In this document: piece after piece, positions 34,961 to 45,571 of the stretch
Layout: every line of letters starts with the position of its first letter
How positions within the stretch are numbered: position 1 is the stretch's first letter
Assembly (NCBI RefSeq): GCF_023278565.1
Contig: NC_064673.1
Span: 3,410,001-3,474,000 of the forward strand
Origin: Colletotrichum lupini
Lineage: Eukaryota > Ascomycota > Sordariomycetes > Glomerellales > Glomerellaceae
DNA: 64,000 nucleotides
Direction of reading: 5' to 3'
Notes under the pieces: model-generated
Told to the model about the DNA's origin: nothing
Database searches by the model: none
The model's input: only the letters and a program-made list of their open reading frames with translations
Translations under genes and position numbers: made by a program

Positions 34961-35879
34961 CTACAGTTCCTTTTCCTTTGGTCTCTTCGCCAATAGGTCT
35001 TCACGACCGGTGGCTGGTGCATTGCCAACGAACTCCTTACCACCGTACGACTCGAAGCCCTTGTGGAAGATCCACTCCACGGCGTTCTCGACCGGCTCGT
35101 CGAAAAGGCTGGGCAAGAAGGGTACGACAGCGAGGCCGAGACCAATGGGGCCCCAGGTCCTTATCTTCGGGTTCTTTGCGTTCTTGAGAGCTCGGCCAGA
35201 ATACCTCACGACGCTGTGGATGGTGAAAGCCGGAAGACCCATGCTGGCAATGCTCTGGAAGATACCTCGCTGGATCATGACTGTCCTGTAATCGTCCAGC
35301 GGCGCGACCTTGCCACCCGGAACCACTTCGCTGGGGTGCGTCGCATCTGACACGGCATCCGGCAGTCCCGTGATCTTTGCTTGCCGTGCCGTAAGCTGGA
35401 GGTGCGGGTTGAGGACGCGCTGGTTAGCCCAGTACGCCTTGTAGCCTTCGTAACTGACATCGCCGAGGATGTAGAGCCACGAGATTCCGTAGGCGGTGCG
35501 GACGAGACCGGGATGCGCGACGGGCCGGAAGGATTCGCCAATATCAGAGGTGTAGGCGACGTATCGATGGGCGGACATCATGATGGTGCGGATTCGTGTC
35601 ACGTAGGCGGCATAACGGACGTTGGATTCGGTGGACTCGGGCGCACTGTCGCAAGTCAACTCAGCACTCTAGTTCAGTCGCAACGGTCGGCACTCACTAC
35701 CCGTCCACCAGCTCGTCGAAGAAGTTATCCTCTCTGTCTGACTTGTCAACTATTTTTTGCAGCGCCGCTGGCAGCTTCTCACGTGCCGGCAGCTTGTTGG
35801 GGTCGAACGTCTTGGCGCCATCTTCCTTTGGCGACTCTTTCGGTTGTTCCGGTGTCTTGTCCTGGCTTCTTCCCCACAT
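34961..35879 (-). CDS. MTP18: Mitochondrial fission process protein 1 homologue (MTP18/MTFP1)
   Basis: Two exons on the minus strand, 35879-35698 and 35645-34961, giving 288 aa. The junction reads ELVDGYAPESTESNVRYAAYV in phase. MTP18 is an inner-membrane protein that promotes mitochondrial division and cristae integrity. Family blocks are seen: RYAAYVTRIRTIM, YVAYTSDIGESFRPVAHP, LVRTAYGISWLYILGDVSYEG, MIQRGIFQSIASMGLPAFTIHS, then WGPIGLGLAVVPFLP and FDEPVENAVEWIFH. Three to four hydrophobic helices are present. The start is the Met of MWGRSQDK at 35879. The longer open frame upstream begins with TTG and is not a credible start. Confidence 0.9.
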
Positions 35880-36407
35880 GTTGTATGCTTTTGGTGTTGA
35901 TGTACGGATTACTTCGTCTGAATCTGAGCTATTACCACCCAAATTCGCTTTTCGGAGGCTGGCAGCTTTATGTGTGCATGGATGGCGGCAGTGCTGGGGG
36001 AGGGGAGCCTAAAGGGTAATGTAGTCGCCCTGCGCCAGCGCGCGCCGGAAACGCCCGCGGCATGAATCTTCTGATGTCGGTTGTGACGTCGGCTGCTGCT
36101 TGGTTAAGAAAGGTGCATCGGGAGCTTCAGCCACCGAGTGCACTTGCATAAACTTATCCGTCTGTGGCGCAGCAGTGATACGGAGGTACATGTCGGTGGC
36201 TGGGAATCCCCGCTTTCCCGATACTGGCCAGAGGCTCAGAGCCGAAATTGAGGGCCTGACAATCCAGGCATTAGATTCTCCAGCTTCCGAACGAATTTCG
36301 AGCTCCGAGTATCGACATCCACGACGAATCTCATCCATCTCCAATTGCCTCCACCCCATCGAACCAATTCACCCCCGAAGGCTCGCAAACCCCCTAATAC
36401 CGACAAA
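35880..36407. other. Shared MTP18/ATP19 promoter
   Basis: A 528-bp bidirectional promoter between two nuclear genes for mitochondrial inner-membrane proteins. No third gene seen. Confidence 0.6.
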
Positions 36408-36795
36408 ATGGTTCAGATGTACACTATCGCCGGCCGCCAGATTGGCTCCCACTACGTATGTCGCTATCCCGAGCGCGCCTCTCTGCCTCCGCTGCTCCCT
36501 GCAACTCCCGAACCCGGCCCCCGAGCATCATCCCAAGGCTAACCTCTCTTTCCGCGCAGCTGGCCATGGGCGTCCTCGCGACCCTCTTCGGCGGCGCTTC
36601 CTACGGCCTGAGCGGCAGCAAGCCCAAGGCTACTGCCACTCCCCCCATCAACGCATCTAGCTCCGACGAGGCCGACTTCATCAAGTGCGTCATTTCCCCC
36701 TGGACGGACAGGAATCCCTTCCCCATTTGCTGACGAGGAGACGTAACAGGAAGTTCTTGGACAGCGCGGACAAGGACGAGAAGGCGAAACACTAG
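36408..36795 (+). CDS. ATP19: ATP synthase subunit K (Atp19, F-type, dimer-associated)
   Basis: Three exons: 36408-36455, 36560-36684, 36750-36795, giving 72 aa, the usual size. Subunit K sits in the membrane part of the mitochondrial F1Fo complex and is found in the dimeric form. Seen here are MVQMYTIAGRQIGSHY, then LAMGVLATLFGGASYGLSG as the single membrane segment, and the polar tail SSSDEADFIKKFLDSADKDE ending KAKH. Introns are 104 and 65 nt with GTATGT and GTGCGT donors. All phases close on TAG. Confidence 0.92.
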
Positions 36796-37019
36796 ACGGG
36801 CGATATTCCGGGCGAAGTCAATGGTCTCTTTGCGACCTAGTGTATTCATAGAGGGCTTGGTTGATGGGAATGAAGACATTTTCTGACCAGCAAAAACGCG
36901 ACGACGAGATGTACCGCGAGGGTGACTCGGAAGTCGATATCAGTACGCAATTTTTCACGATCTTTATCCAGCAACAATTGGTCTGGACGCAAGACGGATG
37001 ATCCAATTGATAGGAGGGA

Positions 37020-37882
37020 TTACCAGGGGACCAATCTGAACTCGTCGTCTTCAAACTCCCAAAACGTTCCCGAGGCAATGACGCCCTTTTCTGACTCTAA
37101 CAATCGCACAAAGACTTCAGCTCCATCCACCGGTTCTTTGGTGCCGCGAAACCCGTTGAAAGCCGTCTTGCAGTGCCCGGGGCTAGTTGCCCAGAAGACG
37201 ACTTTGTCATCGGACGACCTTCGTTCTTCGGCCAGGTGGAATTGCAGGGTCATCATGTTCAACGCAGCTTTTGCCATGCAATAGTTGATGGAGGCTGCTG
37301 GCGGAAGCTGTATGTTGTGTGAGACAAGTCTGCTACCGAAAGTGCGGAAAGTGATGTGTGCTTACCTCCCCATTTGCTGTTCTTGTCATGCTGCCTCGAG
37401 CACTCGAGGTCATGATGACGCGAGCATATTCGGATTTGCGAAGAAGCGGGAGGAATGCTTGAGTGACGATGAGATTCGAAGTGACACAGTTTGCAAGCAC
37501 AGAGTTGGTCGCGGACCGGACATCGTGGAGGTTAAGTGATTCTGAGACGGTGACTCTGGCGGCGTTATTGATCAGGACTACCATCATTAGCTGCCCGGAT
37601 TCGCAGTGAGAAGATAGGTAGTAACTCACCATCTAGTTTACCATACCTCTCTTCAACGATGGTTGCAGCGGCGATAATGCTTCCGTCATCCTCAATGTCG
37701 AATGGGAGTACGTCTAAGGCTTCTTTGATACCAATGTCTCTCCATTTGCGAATCGCTTTTTCGCCAGACTCATGTGTGCGACATCCGACGAGGATGGTGA
37801 AGTTGCTAAGTCGACCGGCGATCGCCTGAACAATACCAAACCCGATTCCTCTGTTCGCGCCAGTGACAAGAATGATAGCCAT
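37020..37882 (-). CDS. Short-chain dehydrogenase/reductase (SDR), carbonyl reductase-like
   Basis: Three exons on the minus strand: 37882-37630, 37577-37366, 37307-37020, giving 250 aa. A classical SDR with a Rossmann fold for NAD(P)H. Cofactor motif TGANRGIG lies at residues 7-14 and FDIEDD near 65. NNAA is at 88-91, the catalytic Ser in VIMTSSARG near 143, and Tyr164/Lys168 in the YCMAK active site. The ending SPGHCKTAFNGFRGTKEPVDGA matches carbonyl-reductase-like members, where PG..T.. guides the cofactor. Arg11 after the glycine motif weakly suggests NADPH. The substrate is unknown. The gene is divergent to an SMP-30-like gene 531 bp away. Confidence 0.88.
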
Positions 37883-38413
37883 GGTAACTGTACTGAAATA
37901 CAAAATGCTTGGCACCAGAAACCTCCCAATAGACTCTACAATTGCTTTTATATCATCACGCCATGCTTTATGGCGAAGCTCGCTGCGAGTCGATCACCGG
38001 ACTTAGTAAGTCGTATGGCCGTAAACCCGATGTTGGCGCCTGGATGGCGGAGCATGCTACTGTGTAAGCCCGATACGGCGCCAGTAAACTCTACCCACAT
38101 CATCCGAGCCCGTTTCGGCCCCAGTCACGGCAATGCCCCGTGCCGGAGCTCATGGCAGGCCGATCCATCATTAGACGCGGGGACTGATCCGAACCTTTTG
38201 CGGTTTATATCTCAGCTGAAAGTAACGGATATCTACTACTAAGAGAGGGAAGGCAAATTGTAGGGATTTTCAGGTGTTTGCTGCAAACGTGCTTCCCGGT
38301 TCAATTGGGGCCGTAGGGGTTAGTAATTTAGCTCAGCCAAGTAGTGTCAATGATAACTAACTCACCAGAAACAACATCCAAGAGAATATGTGTGCAAACA
38401 GAGCATCTTCATC
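37883..38413. other. Shared SDR/SMP-30 promoter
   Basis: A 531-bp divergent promoter. A TATATC word lies near 37949. No other gene seen. Confidence 0.55.
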
Positions 38414-39806
38414 ATGACAACCATTGAAGAGAAGAATATCAAGTCTGTTGCGACTCCACTCGAGGTAAGAATATCCTTTACGGCTCGTAATGAGAGTCAA
38501 CGATCTACTCAGATCTACATGCTCACTGCCGAGTAGATAGGCGATCGTCTCAGTCCGACGCCAGCATCACGTCCCAGCTCAAATAAGGTGAGAACCTCAT
38601 GTTCCGTTAGAATATTTCCTGGGTTGCTAAAGAGATATTTTGCAGGCGGGCATCTCAATCATCCAATACGACCCCGCTCTTACGTCCATAATCGGCCCAA
38701 GCCCAACTCATGCCCTCCTCCTATCCTCCCTAGACGCCTCAGCCAACGCCTTTTTCCACCGCGGATGCGTATACATCCCCTCCCGAAAAGAGCTATGGAC
38801 GACCTCCGCCCCACTCGCAGCAACTGACCCTACGCGGCCCCCCACGATCCTCATGTCAAAGGTCAACGTCGAGCCCAGCAAAACCAACGACATGCTCGCC
38901 GTAAAATGGGCCAAGATGCGCCCGCCTCCAACCATGCCCATGCCGGCGGGCGGCTGCTTAGTCGGAGAAGACGTCGCCGTGTGGTGTTCCCAAGGAAACA
39001 TGGCCTCGCAGACGGGCGGCGTGCTCACGATGCAGGCGGGTAGGCACCCGCAGCGCGTGGCGTCCGGCTACTACGGCCACGACTTCAACTCCCCGCACAG
39101 CGCGGCCGTCTCGCCGCTGGACAACGGCATCTGGTTCACGGACCCGTGCTGCGGGCACGAGCAGGACTTTAGGGCGCGTCCTCAGCTGCCGCCGCAGGTG
39201 TATCGGTGCGAGCCGAAGACGGGCGAGGTGAGGGCCATGGCGGATGGGTTCAAGCGGCCGACGGGGATTGCGATTGACGAGGAGTTTGAGACGGTGTATG
39301 TTGCGGATGCTGGTGGTGTGCGTGTTGATGGGAGTCTTGACTTGACTGAGTGAGTTCTTTGTTTCCTTGTTTCCTCGTCTTATTCCCCTTCAGCTCTGAC
39401 CAAGGTATTTTAGACCGCGGAGTATCTACGCTTTTGATATTGTGAAGCGTGGTGGTTCCGTCTTCCTGGCGAATAGGCGGCTGTTTGCCCTGGCTAGGAG
39501 AGGTGCTCCCATGCACCTCATGTGCGAGAATGGCAATGTGTGGGCGGCCTGTAGCGACGGCATTGAGATTTGGAGTAATGGCGGTTCATTACTTGGCGCA
39601 ATTCTGGTTCCAGGCAAGTTTGACCGCTCTGAATCTGAGATTTTAAACTGTATGCTCCTAAGGATGCTAACATGGCCTCTCTGGTAGGTGGTGTCATGAG
39701 CTTCTGTCGCGGGCCAGATGACACGGTATTTATCTGTGCCGAACAGAGGTTGTGGAGGCTCCAGCTTTCTGGTGATCATTCAGTTGCTAGTCCAGAGTTG
39801 CTTTGA
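38414..39806 (+). CDS. SMP-30/gluconolactonase-like (lactonohydrolase type) protein
   Basis: Four exons: 38414-38464, 38646-39349, 39414-39649, 39688-39806, giving 369 aa. The six-bladed propeller family includes gluconolactonases, fungal lactonohydrolases and related metal-dependent esterases. Family blocks are seen: FFHRGCVYIPSRKELWTTSA, MSKVNVEPSK, GYYGHDFNSPHSAAVSPLDNGIWFTDPCCG (the N-S-P-x-D/H-A metal-site region), GFKRPTGIAIDEEFETVYVADAG, and a last blade with GVMSFCRGPDDTVFICAEQRLWRL. The predicted start gives a short 17-residue first exon without a signal peptide. That first exon is the least certain part. The enzyme class is clear, but the substrate is not. Confidence 0.8.
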
Positions 39807-41258
39807 GCTACAGTGATATAACTATGAAGACTGACATAAGGGTATGGCTATCAAAAGTCTTCCTGATAACCACGCTTACTTTCAATGGGGTGAGGAAGTT
39901 GTCGGAAGCATGGGTGTACAGTGGGCCTAGAAAGTAAGGTGGAATTCACGTAGCATCGTAAGACAATTCTTTACTCGGCCCGTAGTGTCTTCCAATTGAA
40001 AACGAGGCACTTGGCTACAAGATAGTAGGCTGGGAGATGGGGAAGATCCTGAATGCCCACGACTGCCTTTGGAAGTCGATGTGACTGCAGCGAAACCTCA
40101 ACCTAAACCAAGCACAATAATATTCATCGGTTCTCTGGGAGTACTCAAAACTAGACGTATTGAACCTGCTCACGCTGCTTCTTGAGTAATACAGTCATAT
40201 GAAAGCTGGTAGTTTACACATACGTGGGAGCCTGCCAGCACGACTGCTCTCTTCTTCTCATCGTTGTACGTTTACCCTTGAACAGACGCACCATGTTATG
40301 AACAAAATAGGAGTTGAGCTGCCCGCAAGACAATAAGAAAGGTAACAACAGCTGATTTGTGCTTCCTGGGCACGCTTCAAAAAAAAATTGATACTCACAC
40401 GGTGGCACAATCTAGTCGTTGTGAGGGACTAAATCTCAGCTCTATCCCGAGGTTTTCTTCACACAAGATCGCAGTGTATTAGACGGCTTAAAGATTCCTC
40501 GCTTTGACGACACAAGCCAGTTTTAGCGTTTCACGTGCCGGGCGTACTTGTGTAAAGGGCTCGCTCTAGACGGTCAGCATAGCTAGATTGGGAGATATTG
40601 AAGACTGAAATCGATTATAGAAGTATGTCCTTAGTAACTATGTAAAGGTTAGGGGAGGCAGCTGTTACGTTATAGAACAATATCAATCTCTTTTTTGTCA
40701 TGAAATATTTTCTTGTCGCAATCAATTGCATACCTCTCTTCATGTAGGTACTATCCAATAGAGAGTATATGCTTACCCTGTTTGAACGTATCGTATCGTA
40801 TCCCAGCTCCTAGCCCAATGACCCAAAGGGTATGGAGGCTCATGCTGTAAACCTCGAGAAACTTCAACAAGTGCGGGAGTCGTCGGTGGCGTAGTTGTTT
40901 GCGTCAGTGTTACGAATAATAGACGCACGAGGAGCAAACCTACAACCAGTATCATGGACTTTCTGTTCCAGAACAAGCACATACGACCACACCCATCGGA
41001 AAATTCGGGACCCCGTCTGCTCTCCCATAGACAAGCCGATGAGGGCCAGATCAGTAGTTGAGTCGGTGACGATCAGCGAATACCTGGTGTTGTATGTTTT
41101 TGATTTTTTTTCGTTTTCATTGCCAAATCTGATGGTGGGCGACGCTGATAAAAAGACCACTGTGGGTCGGCGAACTCGACAACCAGTTGGAATGTAAGCC
41201 TCAAAGCCTGGAATTATTGTATTCGTATCAATAAGGACTATGTCCATCAATACGTACT
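39807..41258. other. Convergent intergenic region
   Basis: About 1.45 kb, AT-leaning, between convergent genes. No gene is supported. An open stretch on the minus strand at 40864-41250 has no recognisable protein features and no splice link to the membrane protein gene. Confidence 0.5.
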
Positions 41259-42694
41259 CTAAAAACCTCCTTGTCCAGTCGTATCTAGCCGTCTACACAC
41301 ACCGAACTCCTGCAACATCTGCCCAACGACAACCATGCCCCCTATCGCAGGAGTAAAGCAAATCGCTGCTCCAATGATGACATAGAGATAGAACGACGTC
41401 TCAATGATGCGGAAATACTTTGCAACCAGCCAGTCTATCACCCGCTGCATGAACGTCGCCCTGTCAAGAGCATACGCTATCGCGTCGTTCGCACGAATCT
41501 TGTAAACGCCGTGGATCTCAGAGGGAAACACAGTGAGCATCCTGATGACCGGACCCATGACGATGCCAAAGATGAGCCAACTGAGAATCCAAACTTGCTG
41601 GTAGATAGTGCTGTGCCCGGGGCTGAACCCAGTCACGCCCGCGACGAGGATGGCCGGCATTAGGAGGAGTACCGTCGTGACGGCAAAGTACGACGCATGA
41701 GCCGCTTGAGAGGGCCAAAAGGTCCGCAACGGCTCCTTGATGCTGTCGAGGTCGACGCTGGCAACCATGCCGGAGAACCTGCCCCCCAACCTCTTCGCCT
41801 TGTCGAGGTCGGGGGTATGGACGAGGTAGATACAGTTATACTCCGGCGTAACAAGGAGCGCAATGAGATTGACGAGAGACATGAAGGCATACGGCGCCAC
41901 AGTCACGCCGAAGGCGGCATAGCCATACCGCTGGAGCTGGTCGCCCTGCGTGCGGTAGACGGTCGTCACGCCCCACGCGGCTTGGCCCAGGGCGAACAAC
42001 GCCTTGGGGATGTTGTACGTGCTGCCCAGCTGGATGTTGGAGCGGTCGAGGTGGGCGGCCCCCGAGCCGGGAGGCGGCATCAGGGGCGTGCCTACGGGCA
42101 CCTCGACCAAGATGAAGCCCTTGGGTAGGACGCATGTCCCGTGGATGGTCCGGGAAGAGTGCACCCACCGACCAGCGCCGCGAAAGCGAGAGCGATACCA
42201 TTGGGGGGTGGGGATATCGTACCTTTCAGCATGAACAAAGTTAGTCACAAGGAAATGTGTATTGATTTGAAATGCTTCAATATTCTAAAGCGGATTCTGT
42301 TCAACACTTACCAGCTTCGCGCCCTCTCAAAGTTCATCCGCCTCAAGGACGTTTCTATCCACGAGACCTTGGACCTCTCCGTCTCGTCGACGACCATGCA
42401 TAGCGCCCCGGCCCTGATAGCCCGACTGAGCTCGTCGCGCCTGACCGTGCCGGCGTGGGAGAGGAGCCAGCGGGCGGCGCGCAGGGAGCCGGTGCTGGGT
42501 AGAAAGAGGGCCGTCAGGACGGTGAAGCAGGTCTCGAGGATGGATTCGCCGGGACGGCTGGGGAGGGTGAGGGCGTGGACGAAGTAGTTTGTTGCGTAAA
42601 AGATGACAAAGTCGGTCCAGATGGGAGGCGTACAAATGAGTCTTGGGTCGCCATGGTTGACGGTTCCCGGCGGTACGGTGATGGTGATGTTCAT
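41259..42694 (-). CDS. Multipass membrane protein of unknown function
   Basis: Two exons on the minus strand, 42694-42312 and 42222-41259, giving 448 aa. I recognise the type (an uncharacterised Pezizomycotina membrane family with an HGDPRLICTPPIWTDFVIFYATNY-like start) but no function. Seen are the N-terminal hydrophobic segment around TDFVIFYATNYFVHAL, a second (TCFTVLTALFLP), then after the junction SWYDIPTPQWYR and a soluble loop. Further helices follow: YGYAAFGVTVAPYAFMSLVNLIALLV, YFAVTTVLLLMPAILVAGV, VWILSWLIFGIVMGPVI and FYLYVIIGAAICFTPAI. The acceptor AAAG before G-TAC is the one that keeps phase. The open frame upstream of ATG 42694 begins with TTG, so the ATG is preferred. Confidence 0.75.
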
Positions 42695-43417
42695 CGTCGG
42701 CCCTGAGGTTTTGTAGAATACAAACGCATATCCATGAAAGTGCAACTTGAGCAAACTGCTTAGAATGAAAGATATATCAAAGGAAACGGAGAGGCGGTAA
42801 ATGACCGAGTAGAGGTTTCGAGTCCCCGGACACCGAGGTCCCGTATACAGAGCGTCTACGTCAGTTAAGAAGAAAGCTCAGCTCTCTTCAGAGACAACTC
42901 GTAGCATCGAAGTCTTTGCCAATATAGGTGAACGCTATGAGTCGACAGAGCCCATCTGTCCGTGTATCTTGTAAACCCGTCACGCCAGGCAGTGACCTTT
43001 GAGGGGGGAGGGGAGAACACATCGTCACCGAGTAAGTCTCAAGCAAGTGGACATGACAAAATCCCGAATTCCCATCACACATGAACGTCAGGGGCGAATA
43101 GGAAAGATCCGACGGCTGAGTCTACCGAGATGATGTTGAAACGACTTCTCAGCTCAGACTCGTCGGATTGGCTGCTCCCATTCGCCCAAAGTTCAGCAGA
43201 GATGGAACAAGCTCCGGCGCATAGAGATGCTGCAGCCGGCAAGACCCTTGCTCCCCGGCAGGGCTTATCTTATCAGTTGCGAGCTCCCTTAGTCAGCAGA
43301 AATGCACTTTAATCAGACGCGTCAAGACGCGTCTTCCGCGGGGCATTCCATTTCGAGGAGACATCTCACTTTAGAGAAACCACAAAAACTTGCTTTTCCA
43401 ACATCTTGGACGCAACA
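42695..43417. other. Promoter region of thymidylate synthase and membrane protein gene
   Basis: A 723-bp divergent region containing the tandem MluI boxes next to thymidylate synthase. No other gene seen. Confidence 0.65.
43316..43333. promoter_or_regulatory. Tandem MluI cell-cycle boxes (MCB) of thymidylate synthase
   Basis: Two perfect GACGCGTC palindromes at 43316-43323 and 43326-43333. The same positions are 10 bp apart, one helical turn, ending 84 bp before the start codon. ACGCGT is the binding core of Mbp1/Swi6 (MBF), which drives G1/S genes. Yeast thymidylate synthase CDC21 is a textbook MCB-controlled gene. Confidence 0.8.
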
Positions 43418-44486
43418 ATGGCACCAGCAGCTGTCGAATCCACAAACATGTCTGTTTCCGAGAACCCTACGAAGCAGAATGGCGCTTCCCCTGCCAAGCG
43501 CCACGAGGAATACCAGTACCTCGATCTCGTTCGCGAGATCCTCGAGGAGGGCGAGCACCGTCCGGACAGGTAAGTGGAAGGAAAGCAACCCAAAGTAACG
43601 AGCACCATGAGTTGACACAGTTAACAGAACTGGCACCGGCACCTACTCAATCTTCGCCCCGACTCCTCTTAAGTTCTCCCTCAACAAGAACGGCGAGCCC
43701 CTCCTGCCCCTCCTCACAACCAAGCGTGTCTTCCTCCGCGCAGTCATTGCCGAACTCCTGTGGTTCGTCGAGGGCAACACATCATCGCTCGCCCTGAGCG
43801 AAGCCGGCGTCAAGATCTGGGACGGGAACGGATCGCGCGAGTTCCTGGACAGCGTCGGCCTCTCCCACCGCGAAGTCGGCGACCTGGGCCCCGTGTACGG
43901 CTTTCAATGGCGCCACTTTGGCGCCGAGTACGTCGACTCCAAGACGGATTACACGGGCCAGGGCGTTGACCAACTGGCCGAGGTCATCCACAAGCTCAAG
44001 ACGAACCCCTACGACCGCCGCATCCTCCTTAGCGCCTGGAACCCAGCGGATCTGAAGAAGATGGCGCTCCCGCCGTGCCACATGTTTGCACAGTTTTACG
44101 TGTCGTACCCGCGAGCCCGCGGCGCCACGCCCGCAAACGAGGAGAAGCCAAAGGGCCACCTCCATTGCCAGTTGTACCAGCGGTCTTGCGACATGGGACT
44201 CGGCGTGCCCTTCAACATTGCCAGCTACGCGCTCCTGACGCACATGATTGCGCGGGCGTGCGACCTGGTACCGGGAAGCCTCACGCACGTCATGGGCGAC
44301 GCGCACGTCTACGCGGACCACGTGGACGCGCTCAAGGTGCAGCTGGAGCGGGAGCCAAGAGACTTCCCGCTGCTGGAGATCAACAACAGGGAGCCGGGGT
44401 GCAGCATTGACGGGTGGAAGGTTGAGGACTTTGTGGTCAAGGGGTATGAGCCGCATAAGACGATTGCCATGAAGATGTCTGTGTGA
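43418..44486 (+). CDS. TYMS: Thymidylate synthase
   Basis: Two exons, 43418-43569 and 43628-44486, giving 336 aa. It methylates dUMP to dTMP with methylene-tetrahydrofolate in DNA precursor synthesis. Seen here are [12 protein letters not shown] (phosphate-binding Arg), [17 protein letters not shown] and [17 protein letters not shown]. The active site reads [14 protein letters not shown] with the nucleophile Cys near residue 200, followed by [23 protein letters not shown] and HVYADHV. A short insertion ([17 protein letters not shown]) after the active-site strand is usual for fungi. The N-terminus of about 30 residues is polar and non-conserved. The GTAAGT donor and AACAG acceptor give Arg-Thr at the junction. 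Regulation is probably G1/S, by the tandem boxes upstream. Confidence 0.97.
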
Positions 44487-45571
44487 AAGCGACGAGGTCT
44501 ATGGGTTGCGGCGGGGGGAGGGGGGAGGGGGATGACAGTTGTTGTTTCCTGTTTTACTCTTTAGGGAGGGAGGAGGGGTCTGATTTTTGGCCCTTTGGTT
44601 GGCTCGGCATTGGGAGTTGGGATCGGAACTTGCATTAATGAAGTGCGACACACCCTCAGCATGTGGCATGAATATGAGGGAGAAGCTGTCAGCATTGAAG
44701 GAAAAGTAGGTAGCGTATTTTCTTGTCCAAGGTAAATAGACTTGTGGGAATATCAACCAGCATTGAATGGCAAGCTTGCTTGACGGAACAACTGGCCATT
44801 TCTGTGGTGACTGAAGTACATTGGAATTGATTCACGTCGGATCATCAACTTCGTTTACTGGCATTACGCCGAATGCCATGTCGGATTCAACAGAGTGATC
44901 CAATTGCAAAACGGATATGAAACTTATCCGTAAATGACAGCTGCGAGTTGATGCAACCCACGCAGAGAAGCTTGGGCCAGCCACCCCAAACGAAATGTCC
45001 GGGCGCCTGGGACCTTTTTTGCTTCACGGAGCCCAACGATAGGTACTTTGTAAGGTAGGGGTAGCAGAGGGTAATTGGTGGTACCAGAAGTAGCTACCTT
45101 AGCTCATTGGATGCATAAACAAGTGACATGCAACCTTGGCGGATCTCCCTCGAACCGCATGTGCTGGCTGAATAAGCCGTGCTACAATCCTAATTCGTAC
45201 GGCCCTCGCTTCGCTTGCAGCTAAACACTTGCGCTTTCCCACATTTTCCCTCTCCCAGCTTGCTCCCTCCTCTTCCTTAACCAAAACTCCCCCCCCTTCA
45301 ACCACTTCGTACACGGATACAACGATTCTCCCAAACCACACCACGACACCCAGACCACCACTGGCGGCCCCCTCGGCCCCCCCTTCATCCGATTAAACAC
45401 CCTCCCCCCGCGTCTTGCACATATTCACATTACCTCAATACACGGGCTTTTGTCCACCGAGCGAAACCCCCGTTCGTCGCAAATCGCGGTTTTCGGTGGT
45501 GGTGGACGCGCGCGTCGAGCATCGGGAGGATAGTCACCAAAACGGAAAAGAGAGAAGTTCCTTCATCCACC
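44487..45571. other. Thymidylate synthase 3' flank and promoter of the CENP-B-like gene
   Basis: About 1.1 kb without a supported gene. It begins with a G-rich tract at 44513-44531. AGGTACTTTGTAAGGTAGGG and GGTACC words occur at 45039-45085. A C-rich leader precedes the next ATG. Confidence 0.55.
44513..44531 (+). repeat. G-rich tract (possible G-quadruplex)
   Basis: Runs of 6, 6 and 5 guanines separated by single A residues, starting 26 nt after the thymidylate synthase stop codon, hence in its 3' UTR. Confidence 0.6.

Noticed and set aside
35880..35942. N-terminal extension of MTP18
   Set aside because: The open frame upstream of the ATG starts with TTG and has no conserved residues.
40864..41250. 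128-codon open frame next to the membrane protein gene
   Set aside because: No domain, no splice connection and AT-leaning composition. Most likely chance.
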